Below are positions 12,200-26,140 of a stretch of 64,000 bases of DNA, piece after piece; position 1 is the stretch's first letter, and every line of letters begins with the position of its first letter. A program made the position numbers and the translations under genes. This stretch comes from Norana najaformis (lineage: Eukaryota > Annelida > Clitellata > Crassiclitellata > Hormogastridae): positions 23,939,953 through 24,003,952 of the forward strand of contig OZ029916.1 of assembly GCA_964023275.1 (NCBI GenBank), in the 5' to 3' direction. The notes under the pieces were generated by a model. That model was not told the DNA's origin. It made no database searches and was given only the letters and a program-made list of their open reading frames with translations.

Positions 12200-12410
12200 A
12201 TCTGTGTATGCATGTAAGTAACTAAGTAAGTATGTATGTAGGTAGCTAGGTAGGTATTTAGGCATGCATGCATGCATGTACGAATGCATGTATGTATATG
12301 TGTATGCTTGTATGTATAAATATATGCATGTATGTATAAATATATGTGGATATTTATATAGCGACTTTAGATACCCCCAAAAGCGCTGACCCTGCTGGAT
12401 CGTTGTTATT
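12200..12410. repeat. TGTA/TGCA microsatellite followed by a SINE-like tail
   Basis: Irregular GTATGTATG and ATGCATGC tetranucleotides run to about 12345. They are followed by TTTATATAGCGACTTTAGA and CCCAAAAGCGCT, then a short ATT run. The same order (TGTA array, then ATAGTGCCTTAGAGTACCTC and AACGCTGG) occurs at 46990-47215, so the microsatellite and the tail probably belong to one repeat family. Confidence 0.6.
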
Positions 12411-13051
12411 ATTATCAATGTCTTTCTACTTCTACAATAATTCTCATCAATGCCAATCCAGTCTAATCTAAGCTAGCTTAAGATGATCCGATCCGATCCG
12501 ATTCAACTGATTCGATCTGAGGCAACCTATCGGAATTGATCTGAAATCATCCAGAAGCTTTCGCAGCTGAAACAAAACACATGACTTCATTCGATGATCC
12601 CTTAGAGTCAATTGTAAATTAGGGCAAAATCTGGGTCAGTCAGGTCAACAACATCCTTAACTTTCGCTTGCATCAGTAGCAACAATAATAATAGCAGCAA
12701 CAACAGATGCTAAGCTATTGTCTAAACGTCTTTGCCTTGGTTCTGTTGAGGCTGACCAGGTAATGCCATTTCTAAGACTGGTGCCATATCACCTGTAACT
12801 CCCAATAATGCAGCTGTGGCATGATTGTTGTTTTCGTGTATGTTCCTTTCTGCAGATACAAGTATTCACATTTCAACCAATTAATCCGTCAGTTTATTCC
12901 TCCCTCCGTCCTTCCGTCCGTAGTTAATCTATCCATCAATTCATAGTTTTGTAAGCACTACCCTTGATAAACTGCCGACATGTGATCTTTAGCAAGGTAC
13001 CCAGATGTGATTAGGCTGCAGGGCTTAAAGGCTCAGTTGGTGGCAGGACTG

Positions 13052-13644
<593 letters not shown>

Positions 13645-13672
13645 TCTTGGCACCCTCTACTTAAGTCCTTGC

Positions 13673-13673
13673 A

Positions 13674-13738
<65 letters not shown>
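13673..13738. repeat. CT dinucleotide microsatellite
   Basis: About 66 bp of CT with a single CTTT interruption, 30 bp downstream of the TATC array. Confidence 0.95.
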
Positions 13739-13741
<3 letters not shown>

Positions 13742-16700
13742 CCTCTCGATATCTTTGTCCCCATTCCTCCTTTCTCTCTCCTCTCTCATTTGTTCACGTA
13801 TTTTACCTAGCTGCGTTATATTCCTTCCTTCTTATAAAACTGCGCAGCTGTTCTTATGACCAGAGAAACCATCAGCCTATACACAGCGTATACAGAGAAA
13901 TTCAAATTTCTAGCAACTCAAAATCTGGCTGCTTTTGATGGCAGAGAAAACCTTTCGTTGGAATGATCAACGACACACAGCAGAAGAAGATTTCGGAACA
14001 TTTACCCTCCATCAGAGCTGAATTTATAGAGTGTTTCGCTCAAAGCAATCGCCGAATGTTGCCAGAGTGTAGATGGATGAAGTTTCGACGAAGCCAGAGA
14101 CTGCATTCCTTCTAATGCGCTCTAATAGGAAGATGCTTCCTGGAGTTAGTCTGCTTCGTAGAGAGCTAAGGATGGCCTTGATATTCATGCACATTAAACG
14201 ATAATGGAGAAACCGATTCCTAGACCAACTTGCATCTACTCCGCAGGTCAATTTATAAGGGACATCACAGAATGAAGACGATTCCTGTAAATTCCCGACT
14301 CCGCGGTTTCTCTACACATGTAGCTCGGCCATTTGCTTACCAACGAGCTCCAGCGGACATATTAGACGCCGCCTGGCGGTCAATTTGGGGAACGATGTTT
14401 TCAAGTGGGCGCCGGCTTGATTTAGTCTCCCCAGGGTCGCCAAACGATTTTTTCCAATTAGAGCAGAAGCCCACTGGGTTCAGAGTCTGCGTTACAGCGC
14501 TACCAGGATGACTATTTATCATTTCCAGAGCAAGCTAATTGTGGTATCCTACAGACATGGTGTTTGCAGGTCAATTTGAGATCTTTCAACTTGGCGCACT
14601 ATAAATGCTTACTTATAAACTGTTGCCCAGCTTAATATTAAGCCTCTGATGAGTAGGTGGTATTCAATGATAATTATTTATCCATTACAAATAGGCATTT
14701 TGTATACCCATGTGCATGCATATAAATGTCTAATATAGGCATTACATGGGCATTTCTTTAAATCGTTTAATAAGCTTGACCAGTTACTAGAATTTAATGA
14801 CACTTCGGCCAACAAAACTTGACCACAGACGGAGATTGTCCAAGAAAGAGTTAGAAATACCATCTTAGAGTTCTCTAGCTTTACAGCCCAAAATTCTTGA
14901 GAACCAACTTATTCAAAGGCGCGAAGAAAGGCAGATGGCAACAGTGGGTGTGGGTGTGGAGTTGCAGCTGCGTGAAATATTAATAGTAGAGAAAGGCTTT
15001 TGCGACAAGTTGTTTTTTTCACCAGTTTTCAGAAACAACACTTTCTTCCACCACAAATGGTAGGTAAGAAGTATACATGTATTGATTTCTTTTGCCCAGA
15101 ATTAAATCTTCTTATTAAATACCATTTTAATTAAATCTTCTTATTAGATTTAGTGAATTTTCCCACACTCCAAAATACAGTCAATAGTTGCCCTGGACAC
15201 AAATGTCTCTATTCTAGACAGGCAGCAGAGCTCCTCTATTATTACTTTTTGTCGCGCCCGTAATGGTGTATAAATCCAGGTGCATCGTGCTGCCATTAGT
15301 TCTGCACTAAGTTAGGAGTTAGAACAAATCCAGGTGGATGGCTGGCGTGTGACAATATTTGCAAAGTGAATCTTTGGTCTCACGTTCATCCATGTGTGAC
15401 CACATCCTTCTGATTGGCCGGCAGGTACACGCCCGTTGCGCGCCAAAACCAATCCAATTTAAATTATTAAAGACTGATTAAGGCATCGGCCTGTTGCCAC
15501 ATCGTTAGAATTCACCGTGCGCAGAAACAAACTAATGACAACATGCGATAACTTAAAGCACCTGCTTCACCCTTGCGCGTATACAACCAATAAAGGCGGT
15601 CTGTGTAGCTCTGACTGTTGAGCCAGAGTATGGATTCTACATACTGTAATAGTATTTGGGAAAAAGTATGCACAACAAGGAATCATAAATCAACTGCTTG
15701 AAATCTAAACCCTTAAGAGAAGTGCTTCATAACATACTGCATTCGTTTGGCCACGGCACTGTTTGACTTCAACTGTGTGTTACCGAAGGACAGTTCTGAA
15801 TGCTTTTTAAATTACCATAAGAACCATTTTGTCTGCACGATTTTGTCAAATGGCTTATGTTGCACTGCAAGACACCCTGTTTGCGTGCTCTAAAACTAAA
15901 CGAGTGTTGATGTTTCTATATATTTCTTTGCTAGTGTAAACCTGACCACTATTTAAATTATATCGCCATAACTAACCTTTGCTGAAGATGATAACAATGA
16001 AAATAGTAACTGACTATATCGGTAATCATTATCGATGTAATGGTTTTGAGTATGCGCATGATCAATCTCTTTCTGCCTAATGCTGACCTTAAGGCGTGTT
16101 CCTCTGCGTTGAGGGATGACTCGGCTGAAACACGAGAACAGCTATCGCACAACCGGGCAACCTGCCCATACAGGTTATATCGCTTATAAATTTTATATGG
16201 TGTAGCAGGATTCGAAGCCAGGACGCAGAAGTTAAAGGCAACTAAATTTTATTTTACAATTTGCCACCCACAAATGCATTTATGTAACTGGCTATTTATA
16301 TAGAGCCTTTTGGAAACCGCACAAAGCCGCAAATGCCTTTCTCAAAAGCATACAAAAAAGTACATTTGATAATTATCGCATAATCCTGATTATGTGACTA
16401 ATCATAAACACGTTCTTTATCATCATAATCTTTTATTCGGTTGTAACTTTGCACACGCGCCTCTTGTATAACTAATGACAAAAATCAACTTCTGCTGACG
16501 AGAGAAGTCATTCGTGTTGCATTGCAAGAGAAAGACTGCATGAAAGACCCACGAGAAATAGTATGATATGCCGATGTCTGCCATGCGATCAGTTTAGCCA
16601 GTTTGAAAGGTCGTGAACTCAACGAAGCGTTGAGACTTTGTGGCGAACATCTGCCTCTGGTAGCTGACTTTGGCCAGATCAGACCTATATTGAGCAATGT

Positions 16701-17035
16701 TGTTATATCCATATAAGTTTTCGCAATGCGCAAACTCAAATCCTAAACTTTCAATTATTCTTGATCTTCATGGTACAGATTTGAGTGGTACCCACAACAG
16801 AGTCAAATGAAAGGCAACAAAACCTAAAATCATATCCCCAGACAATGAGCTATTGCAATTAATTAATGAGAAGATGTGCTATTCTATGCTTTGCTAGGTA
16901 ATGTAATGCAATGTATCAAATTAACCATAAACGTCGCAAAAGGTGACACTAGACAGTCGAAAATAAACGGGCAAGTTGTTCATGTCGTCATTTTGACAGT
17001 ATTACCCTATTCCCTCCCTGCATCTCTCCCTACCT
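13739..17035. other. Non-coding stretch, nothing recognised
   Basis: About 3.3 kb without a supported gene. Short frames near 14230-14520 on both strands look like a GC-richer patch rather than an exon. A GCGCC-type repeat tail (TTTATATAGAGCC) is visible near 16295-16310. Confidence 0.3.
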
Positions 17036-17100
17036 CCTCCCTGTCTTCCTTCCTTCCTTGTTTCCTTCCTTTCTTCCTTCCTTCCTTCCTTCCTTCTTTT
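17036..17100. repeat. TTCC microsatellite
   Basis: Interrupted TTCC/CTTC tetranucleotide run ending in a T-rich stretch. Confidence 0.9.
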
Positions 17101-17495
17101 TTATACACGAAAGTACGTTAAAAAGTCGAATATGAGGTTTCTTCTCAAGCGTTTCATTCAGTAATTCCTATTTTTATAGCGCTATTATTCATAACTGCGG
17201 TAGATCTTTAACAAAGAATATGATAATAATAACGTATAGTTATGCCTGTAAGATATGAACGCAATAGGCTTAGAATTGTAAATAAAAAAAGATAGGTCTA
17301 AGCTTCTGTGACTTGACAGTGGTATTTTTGTAATTTTTGGAGATGTGGCATTATAATAGAAAGTTTACAACTGTAATAATGCAATGAGTAAATATAATCG
17401 ATTTTTATTACAGTTTCACAAATTTCTGAAAAGATAGAGTACATGACAGTCGTTTGGGGGGGGAGGGACTCTTGCTGGACTGTATGATTGGGCTA

Positions 17496-18019
17496 TTACT
17501 GTTCGTCTTCTTCTTGGTGAATTAGTTCTGTTAGCTCGAGAAGTGTTCTTGCAATCGCTGGATGGCGACTTGCCAAGTGCGTGAGCCACAGCCCGAATTC
17601 CTTCAAATCGTTGTAGTTGTCTTCACACGTCGTTCTGTTCGAACTGGTTTGGTCGGCGGTCTTTCTGTCTTCATCGCGATTGGTGCCACTCCCATCGCTT
17701 AAGGACCGGACGCATCCACGGCACCACGGCGGAGCATCATCATAGTGGCTTTTGCTGCAACACGTCTCTTGCGTTCCTGGGCATGTCTCCCGTGAAGCTG
17801 AAGAAGGACCGGGCAGAATGACTGGATGATCCGCAGAACCTAAGCCTCCTGTCCAGTTGGATCGGTCAGCGGTTCTGGTCATATTGGTTGTCAAGAGTTT
17901 CACTATCTCGACGACGACAGGACTGTCCAGGTCGACTTCTGTGTTCTCTATCAGGTACAGAATGGCCTGCAGACCGCAGTCATGGTAGCCCAGCAGTTCT
18001 GCCAACGAGTGAGACATAG
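17496..18019 (-). CDS. Terminal exon with possible Orange-like domain
   Basis: A good 3' splice site (TTGCTTTTGCGTTTTCCAG) precedes 18019 and the exon runs in one frame to a stop at 17496 (about 174 residues, phase-1 entry). Its first part, MSHSLAELLGYHDCGLQAIL followed by YLIENTEVD and VVEIVKLLTTN, fits the spacing of the Orange domain of hairy/E(spl) and Hey proteins (G-[FY]-x-[DE]-C ... [FY]-L ... hydrophobic helix). The middle is polar with many Ser, Thr and Asp; the end is helical (LTHLASRHPAIARTLLELTE) and acidic (EEDEQ). There is no WRPW or YRPW tail. I found no bHLH exon upstream, so the family assignment is tentative. The frame and composition make a real exon likely. Confidence 0.5.
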
Positions 18020-19661
18020 CTGGAAAACGCAAAAGCAATCAGTTCAAGAAACTTGCCATAGCTTATCTAAAGGTGTTATATAATTGCCGGAAACACTAAG
18101 GATCTATGATTTGTAGGAGAAGGAAGTTTCAACATGAAAGGTTGAGGTTGGATTTGCCTTTGGTCACAAACAAGGTTTCTCGGCAATTTTAACTGTCGGA
18201 TTTAATGTCAGATCTCAACTGTAATCTTTCTTCCGTCACGAGAACCGTTTTATTTACAGGGTCTCGATTTCCTGACTTAGACTGATATGGCAGACCAAAA
18301 GACAAGTGCCAAACGGGCTATGGTGGTTAGCAAGCGAGGAAATTTGATTTTCGCTTCTGGGAAAATGCGGGATAAAAATGGCCAGGTACAATACATTACA
18401 CTGCATTAATCACATTATATTTATTTCAATGCAATAAACATGGTTTTTAATTAAACCAGTTGGACATGGGGCCATAATAGGCTTAATTGGAACATAGTAA
18501 GCCTAAACGTAAGGTAAGTTAAGGTATGCGTCACTATCACGTCTCATCCTCAAAAGTTCTTAGATGCGTGGTTCCTTGGGTTGAAGGATTTTGACTAAAG
18601 TGCAAAGAAGATGGCATACCTTACATATTGTATGTATTGAAAATGAATTGTCGACGTCATTCGTCGCGCCAGGATGCAAAACTCGGATGCTGGCAAACCC
18701 ATTACCAATAGACGGATACCTGCCTCATGGCACCAAATCTAAACATGTTTTGAAAACCTTGCCAACCTTCATGCATCCCTCTGTGTTCCGATGCTCTGAA
18801 TTATTCAGCTGCAGAGTTAAGATTACAAGGTTGAAGAATTGTCCGACTCCAGCCGGTGATTCCATAACGCCAAATTTATGAGCAGCGAATGGAATTGTTG
18901 GCGGTAGAAATATATTCTGATATCTGCTGAAGAACATGTAGGCTACTTAATATTTCAAGAGCTGAGTGTCTTCAGATAAGCTAACTCTTGCGAAAGAATT
19001 TTGGCATGCGAAGGTCTTTTCCTTGGACAATGATTATTATACAAGGGCATAGGCTTCTAGGTGAGATAAACAGGCCTACGTGAAGCTTCTGGCCTTGACT
19101 GTACTGTACACATTAATAACTAAATACAATAGTCTGTCAATCAGCAACATACAGGGGGGTCAATTTATGACCCACTGGGAGAAAAGGTACCAAATCTGGG
19201 GTTTCTGGACTAAATAAACCCTGAGGTTAATTGGTGTCATTGGGACAAATGTGGCAATTTGTTATCTCAGTATGTTCCCAAACACCTAAACAAAACTAAA
19301 AGTCCAAAGATGAGAAAATTGATTTAAACAATTAGGTCTGCAGATATTTAAAAGCCACAGCTCCTAAAGTTATGCACAGTTATGGATGTAACATGTAAAA
19401 TAAAACAAGCCTTGTAAGGATTGCAAAGTTTCGCCTGTTAACATTTCCGTATTTTCACGAAAAAAAGGGCTACTGAAAAGTCAAATAATCATCAAAAATC
19501 TGGGACAAAATCAGGAAATTAGACGCCAGTAGGAATTTACTTTGTTTTCCCCTTTCGACACTGTGATACCAAGTTTATGTTCAAGTTAATTAGTCAGTTA
19601 CTCAGACATTTGATATATGCGCCTTTTAAATACATCACAAATGCGATATATAGCAAGCCTA

Positions 19662-19800
19662 ATGATGTAAAAGTCTTTCAGAACAAAACGTTCGTCATTT
19701 AGCAAACAATGCTCAGATAACGAGAAGAGTCACCACTGGTAAGCCCCCGCACACACAAAAAGCCTAACTCCCAGAGTCGCATCCAAGTTGACAGGACCAT
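19662..19800 (+). repeat. Interspersed repeat, TTCATTAGTTAGC family (copy B)
   Basis: GTTCGTCATTTAGCAAACAATGCTCAGATAAC-type blocks (given here as location, 19690-19720) and AGTCACCACTGG align with copies at 9645, 41105 and 47205. More diverged than the others. Confidence 0.45.
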
Positions 19801-20253
19801 TTTGAGTCGAAGATGACGAACGATGACGGGCGATGATGTCCGCAGTACACGATAACACACCATCGTCCGGCAGCCCCTGGTAGATGGTAGAGGAAATCTC
19901 CCGAGCAAGACAGGTTTCCGCCGCCGGTCGCAGTACGTACCTCTCCGTAGTTGACGGTCTACTCAAGTCCTTCCATCATCGAATCCAAGATATTCCCGGT
20001 CACAGACTGCGTAAGCAGGTCTACAGGTCTGAGGTTCGATTGAGAACCCAGTCACCCCTTGAAAAGTGAACTGGTCCAATTTCGGCAAGGTTTCGATGAC
20101 ACGCGACCGAATAACGTCGGAAAACATAGTGTAGTACGCGGATTCAAACGATAAATCCGAAGAGTCAACTCGGTTACAGTAGTAATCCGAACGTATAAGA
20201 TTATCGATCAACATCGACGCTGAGACGAACAATTTGCCAAAATCTCAAAGTAT

Positions 20254-20300
20254 GCAAACATGCGGCAACATCAAGAACTTTTATGTTGCCGCATGTTTGC
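20254..20300. repeat. Perfect 18-bp inverted repeat (hairpin)
   Basis: GCAAACATGCGGCAACAT (20254-20271) is exactly reverse-complemented at 20283-20300, with an 11-nt loop. The transcribed form would be a 47-nt stem-loop. Confidence 0.9.
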
Positions 20301-21557
20301 AGACTCTGTCATTTGCCGGCTGTTTACTAATTAGGCTAGACATGGGACTTACCCTTACTTACATGGGGCTTACTATGGCTTTCTGAGTTATTATTAACAG
20401 AATAAGCAGAACGAAATGACACAACCGACTGAGCAGAACGAACAGATAAGAGAGTTCCAAAATCTTGGTCCAGCAACTGAAAAACCCATTCACCAATACA
20501 GTTCTAGTCTTAGGTAGGCCTATTACCAGGGAAAGGCAACCAGTTTAGTTCTACCTGTTTGAATACCGATTAGCCTGGCGAATGAGGACTGAGTGTAAGT
20601 AGAATATCGTGGAATGTAAATGGATAACGAGAAAAAACAATACTGCACTGTGTGCTATACATCCACTTTCAGTTTCGTTCATCTTTGCCTGAATTATGCC
20701 CATAGTAACATGTACATAAACATGCTACAAATACAAGGCCTCGAGATGCACCATTTTACTGGAAAAGGTACCACAAGTGGCTTGGCTTTGGCTATTCTTA
20801 ACAAATCTTAATTTCGTTCAACTTGGTTTTCTCTGTAAATACGCATCCCTTTTTGGCACCTTTTCTCCCAAAGGGTTATATGTATATTTGGAATCAATGG
20901 GAGGGAAAGACCTGTGAACGGGGCTTGAATTAACAGAGGGACAATGTCTTGAATTAAGAGAGAAAACGGTGTCTGTTCAGAAATGCAAAGTGCATCACCG
21001 TCCACTTCAGACTAACATCCGAAATTATTTCAGTACTCTATTTTAAGCCAAAGCGAAAGATTTAGTCATCTGCAATTAATTTGTCTGAAAAGCTGTTGCT
21101 TGCTTCGAAGAGACGAGCGATAATAAGATACTTAAGGTGCTCGCACAGTCAACGGAGGAATCCGCTTACCTGGACCGATTGTAGACACGCGTCTACGTCG
21201 GAGCAAAGCAAGGGTGGCTCGTAGTAAGTCACGGCCTACAGGCACTCACTACTAATAATCGACGGTCGAATGCAAACTTGCGTGACCCATTCCTAAATAA
21301 GACGTAATAGGCTACCCCACCTACCCTGGCGACCCTGTCTTTATGTCTGTCTCTTACTCTTCCTTACTCTGTGTCTCTGCCTCGGTGGCTCATTTCCTCC
21401 CTCCTCCCTCTCACTGGCGCATCGTGAGTACCTGGGACTGCGGGCGTCATCCGTCTTGTCGGTTTCTGCCTATGGAGGGTCGGACGCAGTCAAGCGTCGT
21501 TGGCGAAATGGCCGCCGACGCCACAAAGGACAACAGCGGCGACTACGAACGAGATGA

Positions 21558-21727
21558 CGACGACGACGACGATGATGAAAGTGGATTGATGATGATGATG
21601 ATGATTATAGTGATTATCATTGTTATCACCATTGTTGTTGCTGCTGCTGCTGTTGTTGTTGTTACCAGCATCAGTAGTAGTAGCAGCAGTAGTAGCAGTA
21701 TGATTCACGATAACGACTGTGATGACT
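21558..21727. repeat. Cluster of trinucleotide microsatellites
   Basis: Adjacent GAC, GAT, TGT/GTT and AGT/AGC triplet runs. The frames across it are poly-Asp, poly-Met/Ile, poly-Val and poly-Ser on one strand, and poly-Asn/Ser or His on the other. These are artefacts. Confidence 0.9.
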
Positions 21728-22120
21728 GATGATGATAATGACGAAGGCACTGCACTGTTCATTTATAATTTATTTTCTTTGAAGAGGTTTGAAGCAGAAT
21801 AATGGGCCTTTACACTTGGCTCACATTATGCGAATGACGAATTAGAGTTTGACCATTACTGGCAGTTGGTTCAATAAACGACAGAAATGTGATAATACAC
21901 ACCCAGAGTAGGTCGATGCTGAGATGCATCCTAACAGAAGCAGCATTGTCACATGATGGCTAGCAATCTTTCTGGTTAATGAAAACGCCAGACTTATTAA
22001 AAGAAAACATCAAACTATAACTATCGAAGATTTTCGTTTCTTTTCAATATTTCCCTTTGGACTGTTTCGCGAAGAGCAACTTCTAGTCTCTAGTACACTT
22101 TTCGGCACTACAGACACTAT

Positions 22121-22232
22121 AAACAGTACACAGTATAGACAGTACACAGTATAAACAGTACACAGTATAAACAGTACACAGTATAAACAGTACACAGTAC
22201 AGACAGTATAGATAGTACAGACAGCATAGACA
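22121..22232. repeat. 16-bp tandem repeat
   Basis: About six to seven units of AAACAGTACACAGTAT, the last ones degenerate (AGACAGTATAGATAGTAC). Confidence 0.9.
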
Positions 22233-24245
22233 GGGTTCAAGACGAATAAATGGGAACATGGATGTTCAGAGTAGAGCCTCGCGGTCAAGAAAAGGCAGTG
22301 TTTAGGACGAAATGGGTTGTCGGACGCAATCCAGTGGAGGGAAGTAAGTTCTTCTCCAATGTGTGAAAAGAATGAAGTGGAGGGGATGTTGTGAACCAGT
22401 AACAGGTGAGTCCCACCATCGCCTCACAAACCGCACTCTTGTCTGAGAACAAAAAAGACTCTTTAACGTGAGTCTTTCAGTGACCAGAATATATAGCCAG
22501 ACATTTTGAGTTAGCGTAAGAAGAAATATTCCATGTCATAAATCAATTTGAAGCCAACGCTCTGTTTCATTTCTGATAAGTCAGGTTGGACATTGACATT
22601 CTCTTACCGTGTTGGAATGGATTACATCCGCCTCTTAGTATGTATAATTCAGGTTCCATGTCCGGCGTCAGGGTGTTTTGCACCCTAGGGGAACCATTCA
22701 CCGCACACCCTTACCCCTTCCTTGACAGCCACATTTGCTGGGTTCACTTTGGGCCCATAGATGGCACAGTGGCATAATTCTTGCCCACGTGGGCCCAATG
22801 TCTGGGTTAACTTTAAAACACGGATGTTTTACATCTGAATTCATCCATTACTAAGAATTTCGCATTTCTACCTCATAATTTCAACTTTAGTCTATGCATT
22901 CAATGTACAGTCGCAACACATTAAATTCCACTAGTCTAGAATTTTATTTTCTGCGTTTTTAGTTTAGCACAAATATGTAGAAACAAGTTCTTGCAAGGAT
23001 ATGTTTCGAGCAATGTCCTAATATGGGCCACAGTCCTACAAGTCTTTCCTGTAATATGGATGTTAATTTTCGCATGTATGATTTATCAGCTTGAGTTTGG
23101 AGAAGCTTTGCTAACCACTGGCTATAGAAACATAGTCAAAATAATTCTAAGAGCAGTAACACTGCTGGGAACAGTATCTGTCAGTTTACTCTTCCAGATG
23201 ATGTTCAGTTCATCTCGTGGAGATACACACGTGTAACTCGTCTAGCAATGGCCTGTAGTTCAACGCAGAGATCAAATGTTTCAATGTCTTTGGAGTCTTT
23301 ATGTGCCAAAGGCTGTTCTAGCCTCAAACAATGCTTCATGATAATCAGCTGCTTTGATGTAGCTTTCTGCAACCAGTGAACACCACATGGGAAGCGAAAC
23401 ACCAAACACAGAACAAATTGATGTAACAGCATGAATTTGTCTTCGCTCGATTGTAGTTCACTTTGGATTTATCTTTGGGATTCTGAATAATTTAATCATC
23501 TCTTTCGTATGTAAATTGCGGACTGGATCTGTTTCAAAAGTATCTTTCACTCTTCAGCAAGTTCGTCTGCTTCTACCATCGTTTTCTCAAACTTTGCATT
23601 ACTTCATGGCTCAGTTCAGCCCGTCATCCGCGGGATTGGATCATTTAAAGTCCAAGTTGCGCAATGCTTTTGTATTGTTTTGTCGATTTATTTCAGCAAT
23701 AAAGGCTGAATTTTTATGGGCGCCCTTCTTGCCGCCCCCAAATTGCGCCCCCCTAGGCAGCCGCCTAGTTCGATTAGTGGCGCGCGGTTCTAACTGGCTC
23801 TAACACGATGACAGTCGCAAGAACCATCCATTGACGGCTGCGACCACCGTATAGTGCATCATTATGGGACACATAAGACTTTAAAAAGGCAGGCGTATTT
23901 ACGATCCTGTTCGCGTGTGCCTAGTTAATTCAAGAAGTGGCGTTCAGTTGAAGGCGGTGCTTGGCACGCTGCCAAGCTAAACGTGTCAATCGGTTTAAGT
24001 GGAGTAACGAAACGCGTAGCACCCAGCCAACTTAGAACCCGTCAATGGTTAAGTAAAAAAATGGTACGTTTGGCACTCTGCCAACACTCTTTCTTCCCTA
24101 AGTTCTTTACAGACGCACCAATTGCTTGGTTACAAAATTGCCTGTACAACTGCCACGTCGATCGTTCACTCCAAATTTCACTACTCCAAACTTCGCTTAC
24201 ATTCGCCAACTATTCAATTTCTACATATATTCATTCTTCTTCATA

Positions 24246-24400
24246 CCTTTCTCTCTCTCATTCTCTCCCTCATTCTCGCTCTCATTCTACTCACTCATTC
24301 ACTCGCTCACTCTTTCACTCATTCACTCACCCATCCGGCTCTCCCAATCCCTCACACACCCATACTCACCCACCCACCCACTCACTCATTCTCTCGTTCT
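24246..24400. repeat. CT/ACTC-rich low-complexity tract
   Basis: Pyrimidine-rich TCTCATTC, CACTCATTCACT and CACCCACCCACT runs. Overlapping frames in three phases all give Ser/His/Leu/Pro runs and are not genes. Confidence 0.8.
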
Positions 24401-25799
24401 TGGCCTCCAATCTCCTCTCTGTCTCAAATTTAAATTCTGCAACCGCTCCTACAGTAACTCTTTGGAACGATCTCCAGAAAGACCTACGCCAATTCGCCCA
24501 TTTCCCTTCCTCGCCTGTCAATCTGAGCGTTCCTCCTCATGCTCCTCTCCTCCTTCTCCAAACATTTTAAGCTAATCTATCTTGCTCCCGCTCCTGCACT
24601 ATCCCACGACAACCATCATCAACGATTTCCACCTTAACACTGTGCTTTCTTCCTCGCCTAACCCCCTTCCCGATTCTAACATGGCACCGAAACTGAATAA
24701 AACACCTGGCTTTGCGGACTTGAGTTGATATAGCACTGGTTTCTTTGCTGGTCTCCCTGATGCGGATTTTGTGTGACGCTGAGAAATTTCAGAGATTTAC
24801 ATTTACAACGTAAGCGCACCAATAATTAAGTAGAACAATGATGCGCTGACACTGCCAACATAAGCGCGTCAGCCAAACTAGATAGCAATAAGCCTGATGC
24901 TCTGGCCACCTAAACAAATTGGAATAATGATAAGCTTGGTGATATGCTAGCGCAAAAGCAAAAGTGATTGAGTTGAACCAGGACTCTCATTTTAAAACAA
25001 CGCCAGTTTTGACAAAGATATCATAACAAGTGGTAAAACTAAACATCGTTGCCTAAATATAGTGTTATTACTACCACAACCAAGATACTGTATTTATTTA
25101 TCATAATTAAAATGTGTATATGGCAACAGATTCCTCAGTCAGACGCACAATTTCTTGGAAATATGTATTGTCTAATAAATGGGTTTTATTTGCAGGATGC
25201 ATCGCTGCATCAGAGGAATCCAGAAACTGGGTAGAAACGCCCTAAAGTTTCAAGAGGAGAATTGTTCCCCTAGAATTTTGGCATGAAAGTTGCGTTTTCA
25301 TGGTCATAATCTTCGGAAAGGCAGCTCGGTTTAAGCCACTTCATTGGAAATTTCGTCTTTCACAAAAAGCACCAAAATCTTAGTATAGAGACTGATTTAA
25401 GTCCTTCAGCTGTTTTATGCAGTCTATGTCACACATGCACCAGTAATATACTACCCAAAACTAAGCCAGAAGTTAGCACCTCTCCTTGGACTCGTAGTGT
25501 CAGGATCATTGTATTGTGTGCATTTTGTGCAGAGTTAATGCATAAAATGTAGTACGACTGCAGGGATGAGGCGGCAACGATTCTCTTCCTTGACATCCTC
25601 CAGATTTTGAAACCTGGATAAGCCATTGCATCACGCAAGCAAGAATAACCTGTTCGGTTGTTGGATTGCTGCCAAATTTGTCTTTCTTCCGAAATATCCT
25701 TCAACCATTATAAAATAAATGGTGTATCAGAATGATCTCTCAAGCTAGTACAAAGCTTTCCAGGAGTTTCTAATTGGGCGCACAAGCTATTACCTTACA

Positions 25800-26076
25800 T
25801 CACTTTACATTATCTACCTTTATCTAACCACATTAACTACTTTACATTAACTACCTTCATCTAACCACATTAACTACTTTACATTAACTACCTTCATCTA
25901 ACCACATTAACTACCTTCATCTTACTTTGCATTAGCTACCTTCACATAACCACATTAATTACCTTCATTTTACTTTGTAATACTACCTTCATCTAGCTTT
26001 GCATTAACTACCTTCACATAACCACATTAATTACCTTTATCTAACTGCACATTAACTACCTTCAGCTAACTTTGCA
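25800..26076. repeat. Degenerate tandem array of CATTAACTACCTTCATCTAA
   Basis: Alternating CATTAACTACCTTCATCTAA and CCACATTAACTACTTTA modules form a higher-order unit of about 37 bp. The array is cleanest at 25845-25920 and then decays with TTTGCATTAGC variants. Confidence 0.8.
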
Positions 26077-26140
26077 AAAACTGTCTAAGGTTGCGTTCCC
26101 AGTCTTTCATGTAACTCACGACGGTAAAAACTTCGGGCTT

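Larger units (their letters stand above)
18020..25780. other. Non-coding or intronic stretch
   Basis: Probably in part the intron 5' of the exon at 17496-18019 (minus strand). I searched for bHLH-type residues on the minus strand and did not find them. Short frames at 19730-20232, 22991-23432 and 23983-24570 carry no family I can support. Repeats and a hairpin in this span are listed separately. Confidence 0.3.

Noticed and set aside
14230-14522. Possible coding exon in a GC-richer patch
   Set aside because: Both strands are open, with no splice sites or recognisable motifs that would choose one.
21343-21762. Frames with poly-Asp, poly-Val and poly-Ser on both strands
   Set aside because: Trinucleotide repeat artefact; both strands open at once.
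22991-23432. Frame with hydrophobic segments on the plus strand and a frame with LCVELQAIARR on the minus strand
   Set aside because: Suggests a membrane protein or a decayed hAT-like transposon, but neither could be extended or matched to conserved motifs.
23983-24575. Three overlapping frames of 103-195 residues
   Set aside because: All run through a CT/ACTC low-complexity tract and share its composition.
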